A program made the translations under genes and the position numbers. This document shows, piece after piece, positions 6,534 through 15,434 of a DNA stretch of 64,000 bases. The notes beneath the pieces are model-generated. The model was not told the DNA's origin, made no database searches, and saw nothing but the letters and a program-made list of their open reading frames with translations. Source of the DNA: Faeciplasma sp048393055 (lineage in GTDB: Bacteria; Bacillota; Clostridia; Oscillospirales; Ruminococcaceae). How positions within the stretch are numbered: the first letter of the stretch is position 1; every line of letters begins with the position of its first letter. The stretch covers positions 54,150 through 118,149 of the forward strand of contig DBFJJS010000019.1 of the NCBI GenBank assembly GCA_048393055.1, written 5' to 3'.

Positions 6534-9500
6534 GTGAAAACGAAAAAAATCAAAAAAATAATGTCGCTGTTTCTTGCGGCGCTGATGTGCGTTACCACCC
6601 TTGCGGGCTTTGGTACGACCGCCTACGCCGCAGAAGAAACCGATGAGGTATATCTTGTGTCGTTCCCCCGTGACGGGGATGACAACTATAGCGGCGAATG
6701 GGGACACGGTAGTCATGAATTTATGAATGGTTGGTCAACCGACACATCCCGTTATACCTCTGTTTATGCTATGGGTTCGTATAACGGCAACATCTGTTAC
6801 TGTATTGAGATTGGTGTCCCTCTGAAAACAGGCGATCGCTTTATCAAAAAAGGCGAAAACTTTTGGGACAATTACCCCTCGTCCTACAACAAAACCATTT
6901 CCCCCGATGATATAAAACTGTTTATTGGCAGAATCATGCAATATGGCTACACGGGGACGATTTCGACCTCTTGGCGTTCGCAGAATGAGGACGGCGACAA
7001 GCTGGCTCACGCTGTCGCCACGCAGCTTTTAATTTGGGAAACCGTGGTTGGCGAGCGTGACGCAGACTTTAACAAGGTCAGCACTGGCGGCAAAGACGCT
7101 ATTCTTGATCAGATCAGTACAAACCATCCTTTACGCAGTAAGATTATGAACTACTACAATTCCATTGCGGCAAGCGTGCAGGCTCATTCCAAAGTGCCGA
7201 GCTTCTTCTCCAAATCCACAGGTAAAGCGCAGAATATTGAACTGGAATGGGACGGCGAAAAGTACACCGCCACGCTCACCGACAAAAACAATGTGCTCTC
7301 CGACTATTCGTTCTCCGCAAGCGTTTCGGGTATTCATTTTTCCGTAAGCGGAGACAAACTGACGATTGCCGCCGACAAAGCGCCGAGCAGTACCGTCACG
7401 ATTACCGCAGAAAAGAAAAATTCACAAAGGCGCGGCGTCATCACCTGGACGGACGGCGTTTACGGCCCGAACGGGGAGCTGCAGGATACCGTCACTTACG
7501 CACAGGAGGTCAACGATCCTGTAAAAGGGTACCTCAATATCAAGGTCTCGCAGGGATCGGCAAAGATCATCAAGACCTCCGAGGACGGAAAAGTTGACGG
7601 TGTTTCTTTCCGCATTCAGGGAAACGGCATTGACCAAACTGTTAAAACAGCCAACGGCGGCCAGATTCAAGTGGATCATCTCAATCCGGGCATCTACACC
7701 GTAACCGAGCAGACAGAAAACAAATATGAGCCGCAGGAAAGCCGCAGGGTCACCGTAGTGTCCGGGCAGACGGCAACCGTAACATTTAATAATACTCTCA
7801 AACGTGGCAGCCTCAGGGTGGTCAAGACCGCCGAAGACAATATGGCTGAGGGCGTCAAATTTCATCTCTACGGCACTTCGCTTTCCGGTCTTGCCGTAGA
7901 TGAATACGCTGTGACCGATGCATCGGGTACCGCTGTTTTTGAGGACGTCCTCATTTCCGGCAGTACGCCATACACTCTCGAAGAGGTGGATGCCGATATC
8001 AAATATGTGGTGCCGGAAGAACAGACCGCAGCCATCGAGTGGAACAAGGTAACCGACAAGAGTTTTCACAATGTCCTCAAAAAATGGAGCCTCACCGTCA
8101 CCAAATCCGACAGTGAAAAAGGGCTGCCGCAGGGTGGCGCTTCTCTTGCCGGAGCAAAATACGGTGTATTTAACGGCGGGCAGCTCATGGATGTGTACGA
8201 AACCGATCCCAACGGGCAGTTCACCACAAAATCCTATGTCTGCGGAAACGACTGGTCTCTGCGGGAGATCGAGCCGAGCGAGGGGTACCTGCTCAACACC
8301 GAATCTCTGCACATCGGCGCGGAGGCGAAGCTCTATACGGCGGAATTTAGTCTTGCCGCACCGCTTGACTCCTATGAAACCGTTAACAAAGGAAAAATCG
8401 CCGTGATCAAGCACTGCGACGACGGCGAAACACAGATCGAAACGCCAGAAGAAGGCGCGGAATTCGAAGTTTATCTGAAAAGCGCCGGAAGTTATGCGGA
8501 CGCGGAGGAAACCGAACGGGATATCCTTGTCTGTGATGGATATGGTTTTGCGGAATCGAAATCCCTGCCTTACGGCATTTACACGGTAAAACAAACCAAG
8601 GGCTGGGACGGCAGAGAGCTGCTGCCCGACTTTGATGTGTTTGTGAAGGAGGACGGCGAAGTATACCGTTACCTCATCAACAACGCCACCTTTGAGTCTC
8701 TGATCGAGATCGTAAAAAAGGATGCGGAAACCGGTAAGGTTATCCCTGCCGCAGGCGTCGGTTTCAAGGTGAGGAATACCGATACCGGCGAATATATCGT
8801 CCAGCACATCAACTACCCGACGCCGGTGGATATCGACACCTATTACACCGATACCACAGGTAAGCTGATGATGCCGGAGCCTCTTGGTTTCGGGAATTAC
8901 GAGTTAATTGAGCAGTGCAGCGCATACGGGTATGTCCTTGACTTCACGCCCGTACCGTTCAAGGTGGACGGCACACAGACCACCGTTGTGGTCGAAAAGC
9001 ATAATGTTGCGCAGAAAGGCACGATCACGGTCGGCAAGACCGGCGAGGTGTTCTCTTCCGTGACGGAAACAGACGGCATCTATCAGCCAGTTTACACGGT
9101 AGGCAATGTACCGGATACGCACTATGTCATTACGGCGGTCGGAGATATCTATACGCCGGATGGAACACTCCGATATCAGGATAAACAGGTTGTGGCTCGT
9201 TTGCAGACAGGCCGGGACGGCACTGCGACCACAGAACCGTTGTATCTTGGAACTTTCAAAATTTGTGAGGAAAAAGCTGCCTATGGTATGGTGATCAGCA
9301 GAGAAATTAAAACAGTGGAGCTGACCTATGCCGGCGAAAATGTTGAAGTGACTTCCACTGAAGTCTCGTTTTACAACGAGCGTCAAAAGGCAGAAATCAG
9401 TCTCTCCAAAATTTTGGAGCAGAACGAGCTGTTTGGCATCGGCGAAAACGGCGAAATCCTCTCGGTGCAGTTCGGGCTGTTTGCCGCGGAGGATCTTGCG

Positions 9501-10910
9501 GCGGCAGACGGCTCAGTGATCCCAAAAGACGGACTGCTGGAAATCGTCAATTGTACGGAAAACGGTAAGGCGGTGTTTAAGACCGACATCCCCGTTGGCG
9601 CAAAACTCTATGTCAAGGAAATCGCCGCAGACGAGCACTATCTCCTCTCGGACGAAAAATATCCTGTAGAGTTTGTGTATGCAGGGCAGGATATCGCCGT
9701 TTTGGAAATTCAGGTCAATGACAGCGAAGCGATTGAAAACGATCTCATCTACGGCAGCATCAAGGGCTTAAAGATTGACCGTGAAACAGAAGAACCCATT
9801 ACGGGTGCTCTGTTCGGTTTGTTCCGTTCGGACGAAACCGAGTTTACGGAAGAAACGGCTGTTCTTACTGCCGAATCACAGCCGGACGGCGTCTTCAAAT
9901 TTGAGCAAATTCCTTACGGAAATTGGATCGTCAAAGAACTGTGTCCTGCGGACTCTTTCCTCCCGAACGAGGAAATCTATCCCGTGACCGTATCCGAGCA
10001 CGAACAGCTCATCGAAATCACCGTAGTCAATGACCGTATCCCTGAAATCGGAACACAAGCGACTGCCTGCGGAGAAAAGGAAATCTGCGCGACTGAGGTC
10101 TTCACTCTTACCGATACCGTATCCTACAAGCACCTGATCCCCGGCAAGGAGTATGTCCTCAAGGGCATCCTGATGGATAAAACCACAGGCAAGCCGCTTG
10201 TGATTAACGGCGAAGAAATCCGTTCCGAAACGGTCTTTACACCCGAAGCGCCCACAGGCGAAGCAATCGTGGAATTCATTTTTGATTCCAAATATATCAA
10301 GGAAGATACCGACATTGTGGTGTTTGAAAGCCTGTATAAAGACGGCAAAGAGCTCACCGTCCATGCAGATATCGAAGACGAGGGACAGACCGTCAAGGTG
10401 AAAATCCCTGAAATCAAAACGCAGGCAACCGCAGACGGAAAGAAAGAAATCACGGCAAACGGCAGAGTAAAAATCGAGGATGTTGTATCCTACGAAAATC
10501 TGACTCCCGGCAAGGAGTATACGGTAAAAGGCGTCCTGATGGACAAATTCACAGGAGAACCGCTGCTTGTTGACGGAGAGGAAATCCGCAGCTCTTTCAC
10601 CTTTAAGCCCGATGCGCCGGACGGAGAAATTACCGTTACCTTTGTATTTGACGCATCAGTACTGACAAGTGCAGCCGAAATTGTAGTGTTTGAAGGTCTG
10701 TACCGTGACGATGTTGAAATCGCTGTCCATGCGGATATCGAGGACAAAGGTCAGACGGTGAAGATCACACCTCCTGTCCCCGATGTACCGCAGACCGGCG
10801 ATGATAGCAATCTCGGCTTTTGGATCGGACTCGGTGCAGTAGCCGTGGGCGGTGCGGTTGCCTCTGCGATCATCCTCATTAAAAAGAAAAAGGATGATGA
10901 TAATGAGTAA
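6534..10910 (+). CDS. LPXTG-anchored Cna-B/VaFE repeat adhesin with thioester domain
   Basis: 1458 residues from a GTG start after AAGGAGG. A signal peptide ends near AYA-AEE (residue 33). The N-terminal domain carries NICYCIEIGVP and later ATQLLIWE, the Cys and Gln pattern of TQXA thioester adhesins, which bind host or partner surfaces covalently. Many Cna-B/SpaA-like isopeptide domains follow (PGIYTVTEQ, PYTLEEV, YGIYTVKQT). Two VaFE repeats (10050-10400 and 10405-10760) precede the sorting signal VPQTG (1418-1422), a hydrophobic helix and a KKKK tail. The substrate is probably of the sortase encoded at 14591. It is likely a mating-contact stalk or colonisation factor. Confidence 0.93.
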   Translation: MKTKKIKKIMSLFLAALMCVTTLAGFGTTAYAAEETDEVYLVSFPRDGDDNYSGEWGHGSHEFMNGWSTDTSRYTSVYAMGSYNGNICYCIEIGVPLKTGDRFIKKGENFWDNYPSSYNKTISPDDIKLFIGRIMQYGYTGTISTSWRSQNEDGDKLAHAVATQLLIWETVVGERDADFNKVSTGGKDAILDQISTNHPLRSKIMNYYNSIAASVQAHSKVPSFFSKSTGKAQNIELEWDGEKYTATLTDKNNVLSDYSFSASVSGIHFSVSGDKLTIAADKAPSSTVTITAEKKNSQRRGVITWTDGVYGPNGELQDTVTYAQEVNDPVKGYLNIKVSQGSAKIIKTSEDGKVDGVSFRIQGNGIDQTVKTANGGQIQVDHLNPGIYTVTEQTENKYEPQESRRVTVVSGQTATVTFNNTLKRGSLRVVKTAEDNMAEGVKFHLYGTSLSGLAVDEYAVTDASGTAVFEDVLISGSTPYTLEEVDADIKYVVPEEQTAAIEWNKVTDKSFHNVLKKWSLTVTKSDSEKGLPQGGASLAGAKYGVFNGGQLMDVYETDPNGQFTTKSYVCGNDWSLREIEPSEGYLLNTESLHIGAEAKLYTAEFSLAAPLDSYETVNKGKIAVIKHCDDGETQIETPEEGAEFEVYLKSAGSYADAEETERDILVCDGYGFAESKSLPYGIYTVKQTKGWDGRELLPDFDVFVKEDGEVYRYLINNATFESLIEIVKKDAETGKVIPAAGVGFKVRNTDTGEYIVQHINYPTPVDIDTYYTDTTGKLMMPEPLGFGNYELIEQCSAYGYVLDFTPVPFKVDGTQTTVVVEKHNVAQKGTITVGKTGEVFSSVTETDGIYQPVYTVGNVPDTHYVITAVGDIYTPDGTLRYQDKQVVARLQTGRDGTATTEPLYLGTFKICEEKAAYGMVISREIKTVELTYAGENVEVTSTEVSFYNERQKAEISLSKILEQNELFGIGENGEILSVQFGLFAAEDLAAADGSVIPKDGLLEIVNCTENGKAVFKTDIPVGAKLYVKEIAADEHYLLSDEKYPVEFVYAGQDIAVLEIQVNDSEAIENDLIYGSIKGLKIDRETEEPITGALFGLFRSDETEFTEETAVLTAESQPDGVFKFEQIPYGNWIVKELCPADSFLPNEEIYPVTVSEHEQLIEITVVNDRIPEIGTQATACGEKEICATEVFTLTDTVSYKHLIPGKEYVLKGILMDKTTGKPLVINGEEIRSETVFTPEAPTGEAIVEFIFDSKYIKEDTDIVVFESLYKDGKELTVHADIEDEGQTVKVKIPEIKTQATADGKKEITANGRVKIEDVVSYENLTPGKEYTVKGVLMDKFTGEPLLVDGEEIRSSFTFKPDAPDGEITVTFVFDASVLTSAAEIVVFEGLYRDDVEIAVHADIEDKGQTVKITPPVPDVPQTGDDSNLGFWIGLGAVAVGGAVASAIILIKKKKDDDNE
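10050..10762 (+). repeat. Two tandem VaFE repeats in the adhesin
   Basis: Two about 115-codon units share IxTQAT, EYxxKGxLMDKxTGxPL, a VVFExLY core and HADIEDxGQTV. In this family a Lys and an Asn form an isopeptide bond that stiffens the stalk. Confidence 0.8.
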
Positions 10911-11070
10911 CCGAAAAAAGATGGTAGTGAAGCGGAGCCGTTGCAGCCGCGCTTGCAAGGATGCAGGCGGAGCAAACGAGTCTTTTTTTGGAGAGGAGGA
11001 GCAGCGGAGAGAGCGAGCTTTTCGCCATAAGGCGGAAACGAGCATTTCAAAGCTTGCGACGACGAAATGA
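10903..11070 (+). CDS. Short basic ORF after adhesin
   Basis: ATG 10903 overlaps the adhesin stop (ATGAGTAA). The 55-residue product is very basic, Arg-rich and of low hydrophobicity, and its end overlaps the next start by four bases. No family is recognised. The overlaps at both ends favour translation; the odd composition argues against it. Confidence 0.35.
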   Translation: MSNRKKMVVKRSRCSRACKDAGGANESFFGEEEQRRERAFRHKAETSISKLATTK

Positions 11071-11408
11071 TGAAAAAGGTGTATATCTGCTCTCCCCTCG
11101 GCGGTAATGTAGAGGAAAATCTGCGTAAAGTCAGACGGTACACCAAATATGCATTGCTGTGCGGCACGGCTCCGGTCGTGCCGCATTTCTATGCGATCTG
11201 CCTTGATGACAGCATCCCCAAAGAGAGAGAAATCGGCATAGCGGCAGGACTGTCGCTTTTGTGGTTCTGTGATGAAATGTGGCTCTTCGGTGATGAGGTG
11301 ACCGAGGGTATGGCGGCTGAAATACAATTTTGCAAAAACCTCAATGTGACAATCCGAAAGGTTCGGGAAAATGAAATCAACAAAGTGTTAGGAGGAAAAC
11401 GCCGATGA
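11067..11408 (+). CDS. DUF7768/DUF4406-like nucleotide-sugar hydrolase-type protein
   Basis: 113 residues: VYICSPLGGNVEENLRKVRRYTKYALLCGTAPVVPHFYAICLDD, then GIAAGLSLLWFCDEMWLFGDEVTEGMAAEI. This is the Rossmann-like fold of the nucleoside 2-deoxyribosyltransferase superfamily (N-terminal phosphate loop, central Trp/Asp-rich strand, Glu in the EGMAAEI helix). Genes of this kind are standard in Clostridial mobile elements and phages; substrate unknown. Overlaps both neighbours by four bases. Confidence 0.75.
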   Translation: MMKKVYICSPLGGNVEENLRKVRRYTKYALLCGTAPVVPHFYAICLDDSIPKEREIGIAAGLSLLWFCDEMWLFGDEVTEGMAAEIQFCKNLNVTIRKVRENEINKVLGGKRR

Positions 11409-11737
11409 AAAAGAAATGGACAAGACTTCTTTTCTGTGCCGCTGTAGTGGCGCTGATTGTTACTGTTTCCGCCGTGCCGGTCTTTGCCGCCGGCGATGTG
11501 GCGGGAGCTATCGAAAACACATGGACGCAAGCACAGACGCAGATAAAAACAGTGGTTAATAATGTCGTGTTCCCCGTGGTGGACATGATCCTTGCTATCC
11601 TGTTTTTCGTGAAGGTCGGCACGGCATATTTTGAGTACCGCAAGCACGGCCAGTTTGAATTTGCCGCGCCCTGTATTTTGTTCGCCTGCCTTATTTTCAC
11701 ACTGACCGCGCCGCTGTATATCTGGACGATCCTATAA
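11405..11737 (+). CDS. DUF3852 VirB2-like pilin/channel subunit
   Basis: 110 residues: signal peptide (cleavage near VFA-AGD), then two hydrophobic helices (VVFPVVDMILAILFFVKVGTAYF and APCILFACLIFTLTAPLYIW) flanking a short charged loop. This is the layout of the DUF3852 family and of VirB2-type subunits of type IV secretion systems. Start ATG 11405 overlaps the preceding stop. Position just ahead of the VirB6-like gene supports the assignment. Confidence 0.8.
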   Translation: MKKKWTRLLFCAAVVALIVTVSAVPVFAAGDVAGAIENTWTQAQTQIKTVVNNVVFPVVDMILAILFFVKVGTAYFEYRKHGQFEFAAPCILFACLIFTLTAPLYIWTIL

Positions 11738-11751
11738 TCGGAGGGGAGAAA

Positions 11752-12393
11752 ATGGGAACAAGACATTTAATCTGCGTTGTAAGTGATGGCGATTACCGTA
11801 TCGCACAGTACGGTCAATGGGACGTATATCCGGAAGGTCAGGGCGCATCCATCCTCGAATTTTTGAAAAGTCCGATGGCAGAACGGTTAAAGAAAAATTT
11901 GGAGAATTGCACTTGGCTCACAAACGCCGAATATGAAAAACTGTGGGAAGAATTCGGTGTGGATACCAAGCAAGAAATGATTGACTATGACGTCTATCAG
12001 GATTTTTGCAATAAGCATCCTGAACTGAGCAGAGATACCGGTGCAAGGATATTAGAAATAGTGGCAGGTGCGACCGGCAAAATCAAGTTGCAGAACAGTT
12101 TAAACTTTTCACGGGATAGCATTTTTTGCGAGTGGGCATATGTCATAGACTTTGACAAAAACACATTTGAGGTGTATCAGGGCTTTAATGAAACACCACT
12201 TGATGAGTCTGAACGGTTCTATACCGCAGGACAAAAAGAAGATGAAAACGGTATGTACCCTGTCAAGCTTTTCAAATCATTTGATTTGTCAGCACTGCCT
12301 TCTGAGGAAGAATTTTTAGAAATATGCGAGCCTATAGAAGATGAAATGATTGATGAACCAATATCTGGACTTGAGGGATTAACAGGCATATAA
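11752..12393 (+). CDS. MGTRHL-type hypothetical protein
   Basis: 213 residues. The start MGTRHLICVVSDGDYRIAQYGQWDVYPEGQG is a conserved opening I recognise from an uncharacterised family found in bacteria, phages and fungi; no activity is established as far as I know. The remainder is acidic and has no membrane segment. GGAGGGG lies eight bases upstream. It interrupts an otherwise compact run of secretion-channel genes, which suggests inserted cargo, perhaps anti-defence. Confidence 0.7.
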   Translation: MGTRHLICVVSDGDYRIAQYGQWDVYPEGQGASILEFLKSPMAERLKKNLENCTWLTNAEYEKLWEEFGVDTKQEMIDYDVYQDFCNKHPELSRDTGARILEIVAGATGKIKLQNSLNFSRDSIFCEWAYVIDFDKNTFEVYQGFNETPLDESERFYTAGQKEDENGMYPVKLFKSFDLSALPSEEEFLEICEPIEDEMIDEPISGLEGLTGI

Positions 12394-12409
12394 CTGGAGG
12401 TGATGACCT

Positions 12410-13345
12410 ATTTTCGATTGGTTAGGAGATATATTCTCCGGTATCGGCGATGCCATCGGCGGCGTGTTCGATTTTTTAGGAGAGCAAATATCCAATGTAA
12501 TCTGGGACACCATGCTCAAATGGTTTTATGAAACCATCTATAACGCCGTAGCCGATTTTTTCAGCATGATGGGCAATATGGGCGCAGATATCTTTGACCT
12601 TGACTGGATTCAGGCGACCATCAAACTCTTCACGCTGTTCGGCTGGGCGCTCTTTGTTGCGGGCGTGGTTGTCGCCATATTTGATGTAGCGATTGAGTAC
12701 CAGTGCGGCAGAGCAAATATCAAGTCAACGGCTGTCAATATCCTAAAAGGATTCTTCGCCTGTTCGCTCATCGGCATTGTGCCGGTGGAACTGTACAAGT
12801 TCTGCATCAGCCTGCAAAACACCTTCTCCCACGATCTGTCGGCACTCTTTGCAGGCGGACGAACCCTCGACCTTGCAGGAGAAAGCACCAGCGTTCTGCA
12901 GGGCAGCTTTGCAGTAAGCACCAACATTCAGATGAATCTGTTTAACATCCTTGCGCTGATCGCCTTTGCCTACTGCGTGGTCAAGATATTTTTTGCGAAC
13001 ATTAAACGCGGCGGAATCCTGCTCATTCAGATGGCGGTGGGAGCACTGTATATGTTCTCTGTGCCGAGAGGCTATCAGGACGGATTTAATCAGTGGATGA
13101 AGCAGATCGCGGCTCTGTGCCTCACGGCATTCATGCAGACTTCGTTGTTGTTTTTGGGACTGCTGACCTTCCCCGGCAATATGCTTTTAGGGCTTGGCAT
13201 TATGCTTGCGGCCAACGAGGTGCCGAGAATTGCCCAGCAGTTTGGGCTTGACAGCTCGGTCAGGGTAAATATGATGTCGGTTGTTCACGCAACGACCACT
13301 GCGGTCAATCTGACGCGTTCAGTTGCCAGAGCCGCAGGAAAGTGA
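12410..13345 (+). CDS. VirB6/TrbL-like conjugation channel protein
   Basis: About 311 residues with an N-terminal amphipathic FDWLGDIFSGIGDAIGGVFDFLGEQ and at least five membrane helices, as expected for the polytopic inner-membrane channel subunit VirB6. The start is notable: GGAGGTGAT at 12396-12404 is correctly spaced from an ATT codon at 12410 that opens the conserved FDWL block, while the next standard start, GTG 12464, has no ribosome site and would remove that block. TGA stops at 12401 and 12404 exclude anything further upstream. Listed with ATT as start. Confidence 0.85.
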   Translation: MFDWLGDIFSGIGDAIGGVFDFLGEQISNVIWDTMLKWFYETIYNAVADFFSMMGNMGADIFDLDWIQATIKLFTLFGWALFVAGVVVAIFDVAIEYQCGRANIKSTAVNILKGFFACSLIGIVPVELYKFCISLQNTFSHDLSALFAGGRTLDLAGESTSVLQGSFAVSTNIQMNLFNILALIAFAYCVVKIFFANIKRGGILLIQMAVGALYMFSVPRGYQDGFNQWMKQIAALCLTAFMQTSLLFLGLLTFPGNMLLGLGIMLAANEVPRIAQQFGLDSSVRVNMMSVVHATTTAVNLTRSVARAAGK

Positions 13346-13356
13346 GGTAATACAGC

Positions 13357-13737
13357 ATGAAAGTAAACAACGAGCTTGAAAGAGCCGATATTGCTGTCGA
13401 CCGTGAGATGGAGGTAGACTGCGATATCGGGCAGGAAATCACCGTCTACATCGAAACATGGTTCGATGTAGAAAAGAAATTCGGTGTTCAGACGGCGGAC
13501 GATGACAGCACATGGCTGAATATGTACGGCAAATACAACCCCTTCGAAGATACGCTTCGCATCGAATGCGAAATCAGCCGCGATAACGGCAGCGAATATT
13601 TTGACTACCAGCCCACCGACAGCGAGGAGCAACTCCTCAAGGAAATGATTGCAGACAAAATCCGTGAGGAATACCATCAGACGCCGCAGGAATTCTGCGG
13701 CGATATACAAAATGAAATGATGATGGGAGGAATGTAA
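13357..13737 (+). CDS. Acidic hypothetical protein of transfer operon
   Basis: 126 residues, acidic, no signal peptide or membrane segment. It begins MKVNNELERADIAVDREMEVDCDIGQEITVYIETWFDVEKKFG and ends with a Met/Gly-rich tail. It lies between the VirB6 and PrgI genes, 11 bases after one and abutting the other, so it is co-expressed with the channel. I recognise no family. Confidence 0.65.
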   Translation: MKVNNELERADIAVDREMEVDCDIGQEITVYIETWFDVEKKFGVQTADDDSTWLNMYGKYNPFEDTLRIECEISRDNGSEYFDYQPTDSEEQLLKEMIADKIREEYHQTPQEFCGDIQNEMMMGGM

Positions 13738-13998
13738 GTGACGCAGTATCTGTACCCGCAGAATCTGAAAGCTACAGCCAACCTGTGGCTGTGGGGACTG
13801 CGGGATTTTTGCATTCTCGGTATTGCCGCGCTGCTATCCATTGTGGCGCTGGTGCAGCTTCGGATCGTGATTCCTGCCGCCGCCACGCTCTGCTATGGCT
13901 TTCTGACCATCCGTCTGGACGATACGACCATACTGGATTTTATGAAATACGCTGTGCGGTACTTTATATCTACCCAACAATATTTTGAGTGGAGGTGA
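13738..13998 (+). CDS. PrgI/VirB3-like small membrane protein
   Basis: 86 residues from GTG 13738, with GGGAGG nine bases upstream inside the previous gene. Two adjacent membrane helices (FCILGIAALLSIVALVQLRIVIPAAATLCYGFLTI) form a hairpin, followed by MKYAVRYFISTQQYFEW. This is the PrgI/VirB3 arrangement, normally encoded immediately upstream of VirB4, as here with two genes between. Probably an inner-membrane channel subunit. Confidence 0.75.
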   Translation: MTQYLYPQNLKATANLWLWGLRDFCILGIAALLSIVALVQLRIVIPAAATLCYGFLTIRLDDTTILDFMKYAVRYFISTQQYFEWR

Positions 13999-14004
13999 TT
14001 ACGC

Positions 14005-14610
14005 TTGACAACCAAAGAAAAACCGCAGAAAAAGAAAAAAGGACGCTCGGTACAGGAGCTTTTAGGCATCAAGACCTTTACCAAATACGGACTTGCGGCC
14101 GGCAAGTACGAGCTGCTTTTTTATCTCGTCTCGCCCACCAACATCTCGGTGCTGTCCCATACCAATATCGAAATCAAAATTCGCCATCTGATGATGGTGC
14201 TGTCCGCCATCCCTGATATTGAGATCACCTGCACCGATTCCTCCGAGTGCTTTGACGATAACAAATCGTATCTGAACGACAGGCTCTCGGAGGAACAGAA
14301 TCCGAAGGTGCGGAAAATCATCAAAAAGGACATCGACTTTCTTGACCATATTCAAATGGAGATGGCGACCGCAAGGCAGTTTTTGTTTATCGCAAGGCTG
14401 AAAGACCGTAAAGAGAAACAGACCTTTGAAGCGGCAAACCGTATCGAGAAAACCATCTCCGAGCAGGGCTTTGAAGTGCAGCGGATAAAGAAAGCGGACA
14501 TCAAGCGCTTTCTCGCCCTGTATTTTGAAGCCAGCATGAACGGAGAGCAGATGCCCGACATTGACGGCGAACAATTCTATGAGGTGGACGATGAAGCTTC
14601 GGAAGATTAG
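14005..14610 (+). CDS. Conserved conjugation protein (VirB4-associated)
   Basis: 201 residues from TTG 14005 with GGAGG at proper distance. Lys-rich start, then GIKTFTKYGLAAGKYELLFYLVSPTNISVLSHTNIEIKIRHLMMVLSAIPDIEI, which resembles the N-terminal domain found on some VirB4/TraE ATPases; here it is a separate gene. No Walker motif. It probably assists the ATPase at 15435. The last 20 bases overlap the sortase gene. Confidence 0.65.
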   Translation: MTTKEKPQKKKKGRSVQELLGIKTFTKYGLAAGKYELLFYLVSPTNISVLSHTNIEIKIRHLMMVLSAIPDIEITCTDSSECFDDNKSYLNDRLSEEQNPKVRKIIKKDIDFLDHIQMEMATARQFLFIARLKDRKEKQTFEAANRIEKTISEQGFEVQRIKKADIKRFLALYFEASMNGEQMPDIDGEQFYEVDDEASED

Positions 14611-15343
14611 TCTTGCCGTTCTTTTCGTTCTGCTGTCGGCAATTGCCGCCTTGTCCGGCTTTATGGTTTATACGCAACTGTCCGACCGGCAGAAAGAAAA
14701 AGAAGAATTCGATACCCTTGCTGAGATGGTGGAAGTAACGCCGGAAAAAACCAACGATGAAACGGCTGTGCCAACGGATGATACTTCCAAACCTGTGCGA
14801 GATCTGTCAGGGCTGTTTGCACAGAACAGCGACTGCATCGGCTGGCTGTGTATTCCCGATACGCAGCTAAGCTATCCCGTCATGCACACCCCGGACTATC
14901 CGCAGAAATATCTGCGCCGAAGTTTTTACGGCGAATACAGTCAAAGCGGCGTGCCGTTTCTGGACTGGCGGTGCGACCTGCAGAGCGATCATCTCATTGT
15001 TTACGGTCACAACATGAAAAACGGCACGATGTTCTCATCGCTTCGGAATTATACTGACCCGGCGTTCTGTACCGAGCATCCGGTCATAGAATTTCAAACA
15101 GCAGACGGTGTGGAAAAATATATGGTCTTTGCCGTTGCCGCTGTTCAAAAAACTGACGCTTGGTACAGCTTTATTCATGCGGCCGACAGCACGGATTTCA
15201 CCGAACAAGCCGCAGCAATCATGCAAAAATCGCTCTATGATACTGGTGTTACACCTGTGTACGGCGGGCAGATTATCACCTTGTCCACCTGTTACGGTTC
15301 AGGAAAAAACGGCAGGCTGATTGTGGCAGCCGTAAAAATGTAA
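14591..15343 (+). CDS. Class B sortase
   Basis: 250 residues from ATG 14591 (GAGGTGG upstream). One N-terminal membrane helix (residues 6-27) anchors the enzyme outside the membrane. The catalytic triad is visible: His140 in VYGHNM, Cys234 in LSTCYG, Arg242 in GRLIVAA. The WLCIPDTQLSYPVMHTPDYPQKYLRRSF segment and the YGHNMKNGTMFSSL block are class B signatures. It should cleave a sorting motif and attach the protein to the wall; the VPQTG adhesin of the same operon is the obvious substrate, although that motif is not the NPQTN type used by classical SrtB. Confidence 0.92.
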   Translation: MKLRKISLAVLFVLLSAIAALSGFMVYTQLSDRQKEKEEFDTLAEMVEVTPEKTNDETAVPTDDTSKPVRDLSGLFAQNSDCIGWLCIPDTQLSYPVMHTPDYPQKYLRRSFYGEYSQSGVPFLDWRCDLQSDHLIVYGHNMKNGTMFSSLRNYTDPAFCTEHPVIEFQTADGVEKYMVFAVAAVQKTDAWYSFIHAADSTDFTEQAAAIMQKSLYDTGVTPVYGGQIITLSTCYGSGKNGRLIVAAVKM

Positions 15344-15360
15344 TTCAAAATATTATCAGT

Positions 15361-15417
15361 CGTTTTGCAGACAGCAAAGCGGTTGATTTTTTGTGCTTTC
15401 CTTCTGTCTGCAAAACG
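15361..15417 (+). promoter_or_regulatory. Inverted repeat ahead of virB4
   Basis: A perfect 14-base inverted repeat (CGTTTTGCAGACAG, 15361-15374, and 15404-15417) spans a 29-base loop and ends four bases before AAAGGAGG. No T run follows. It could hide the ribosome site or mark an mRNA processing point. Confidence 0.6.
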
Positions 15418-15434
15418 GCAAAAGGAGGCTATAT

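Noticed and set aside
7422..8807. A 461-codon open frame on the minus strand across the adhesin gene
   Set aside because: It is the antisense shadow of a repeat-rich gene with strong codon bias; its product has no recognisable family and no ribosome site.
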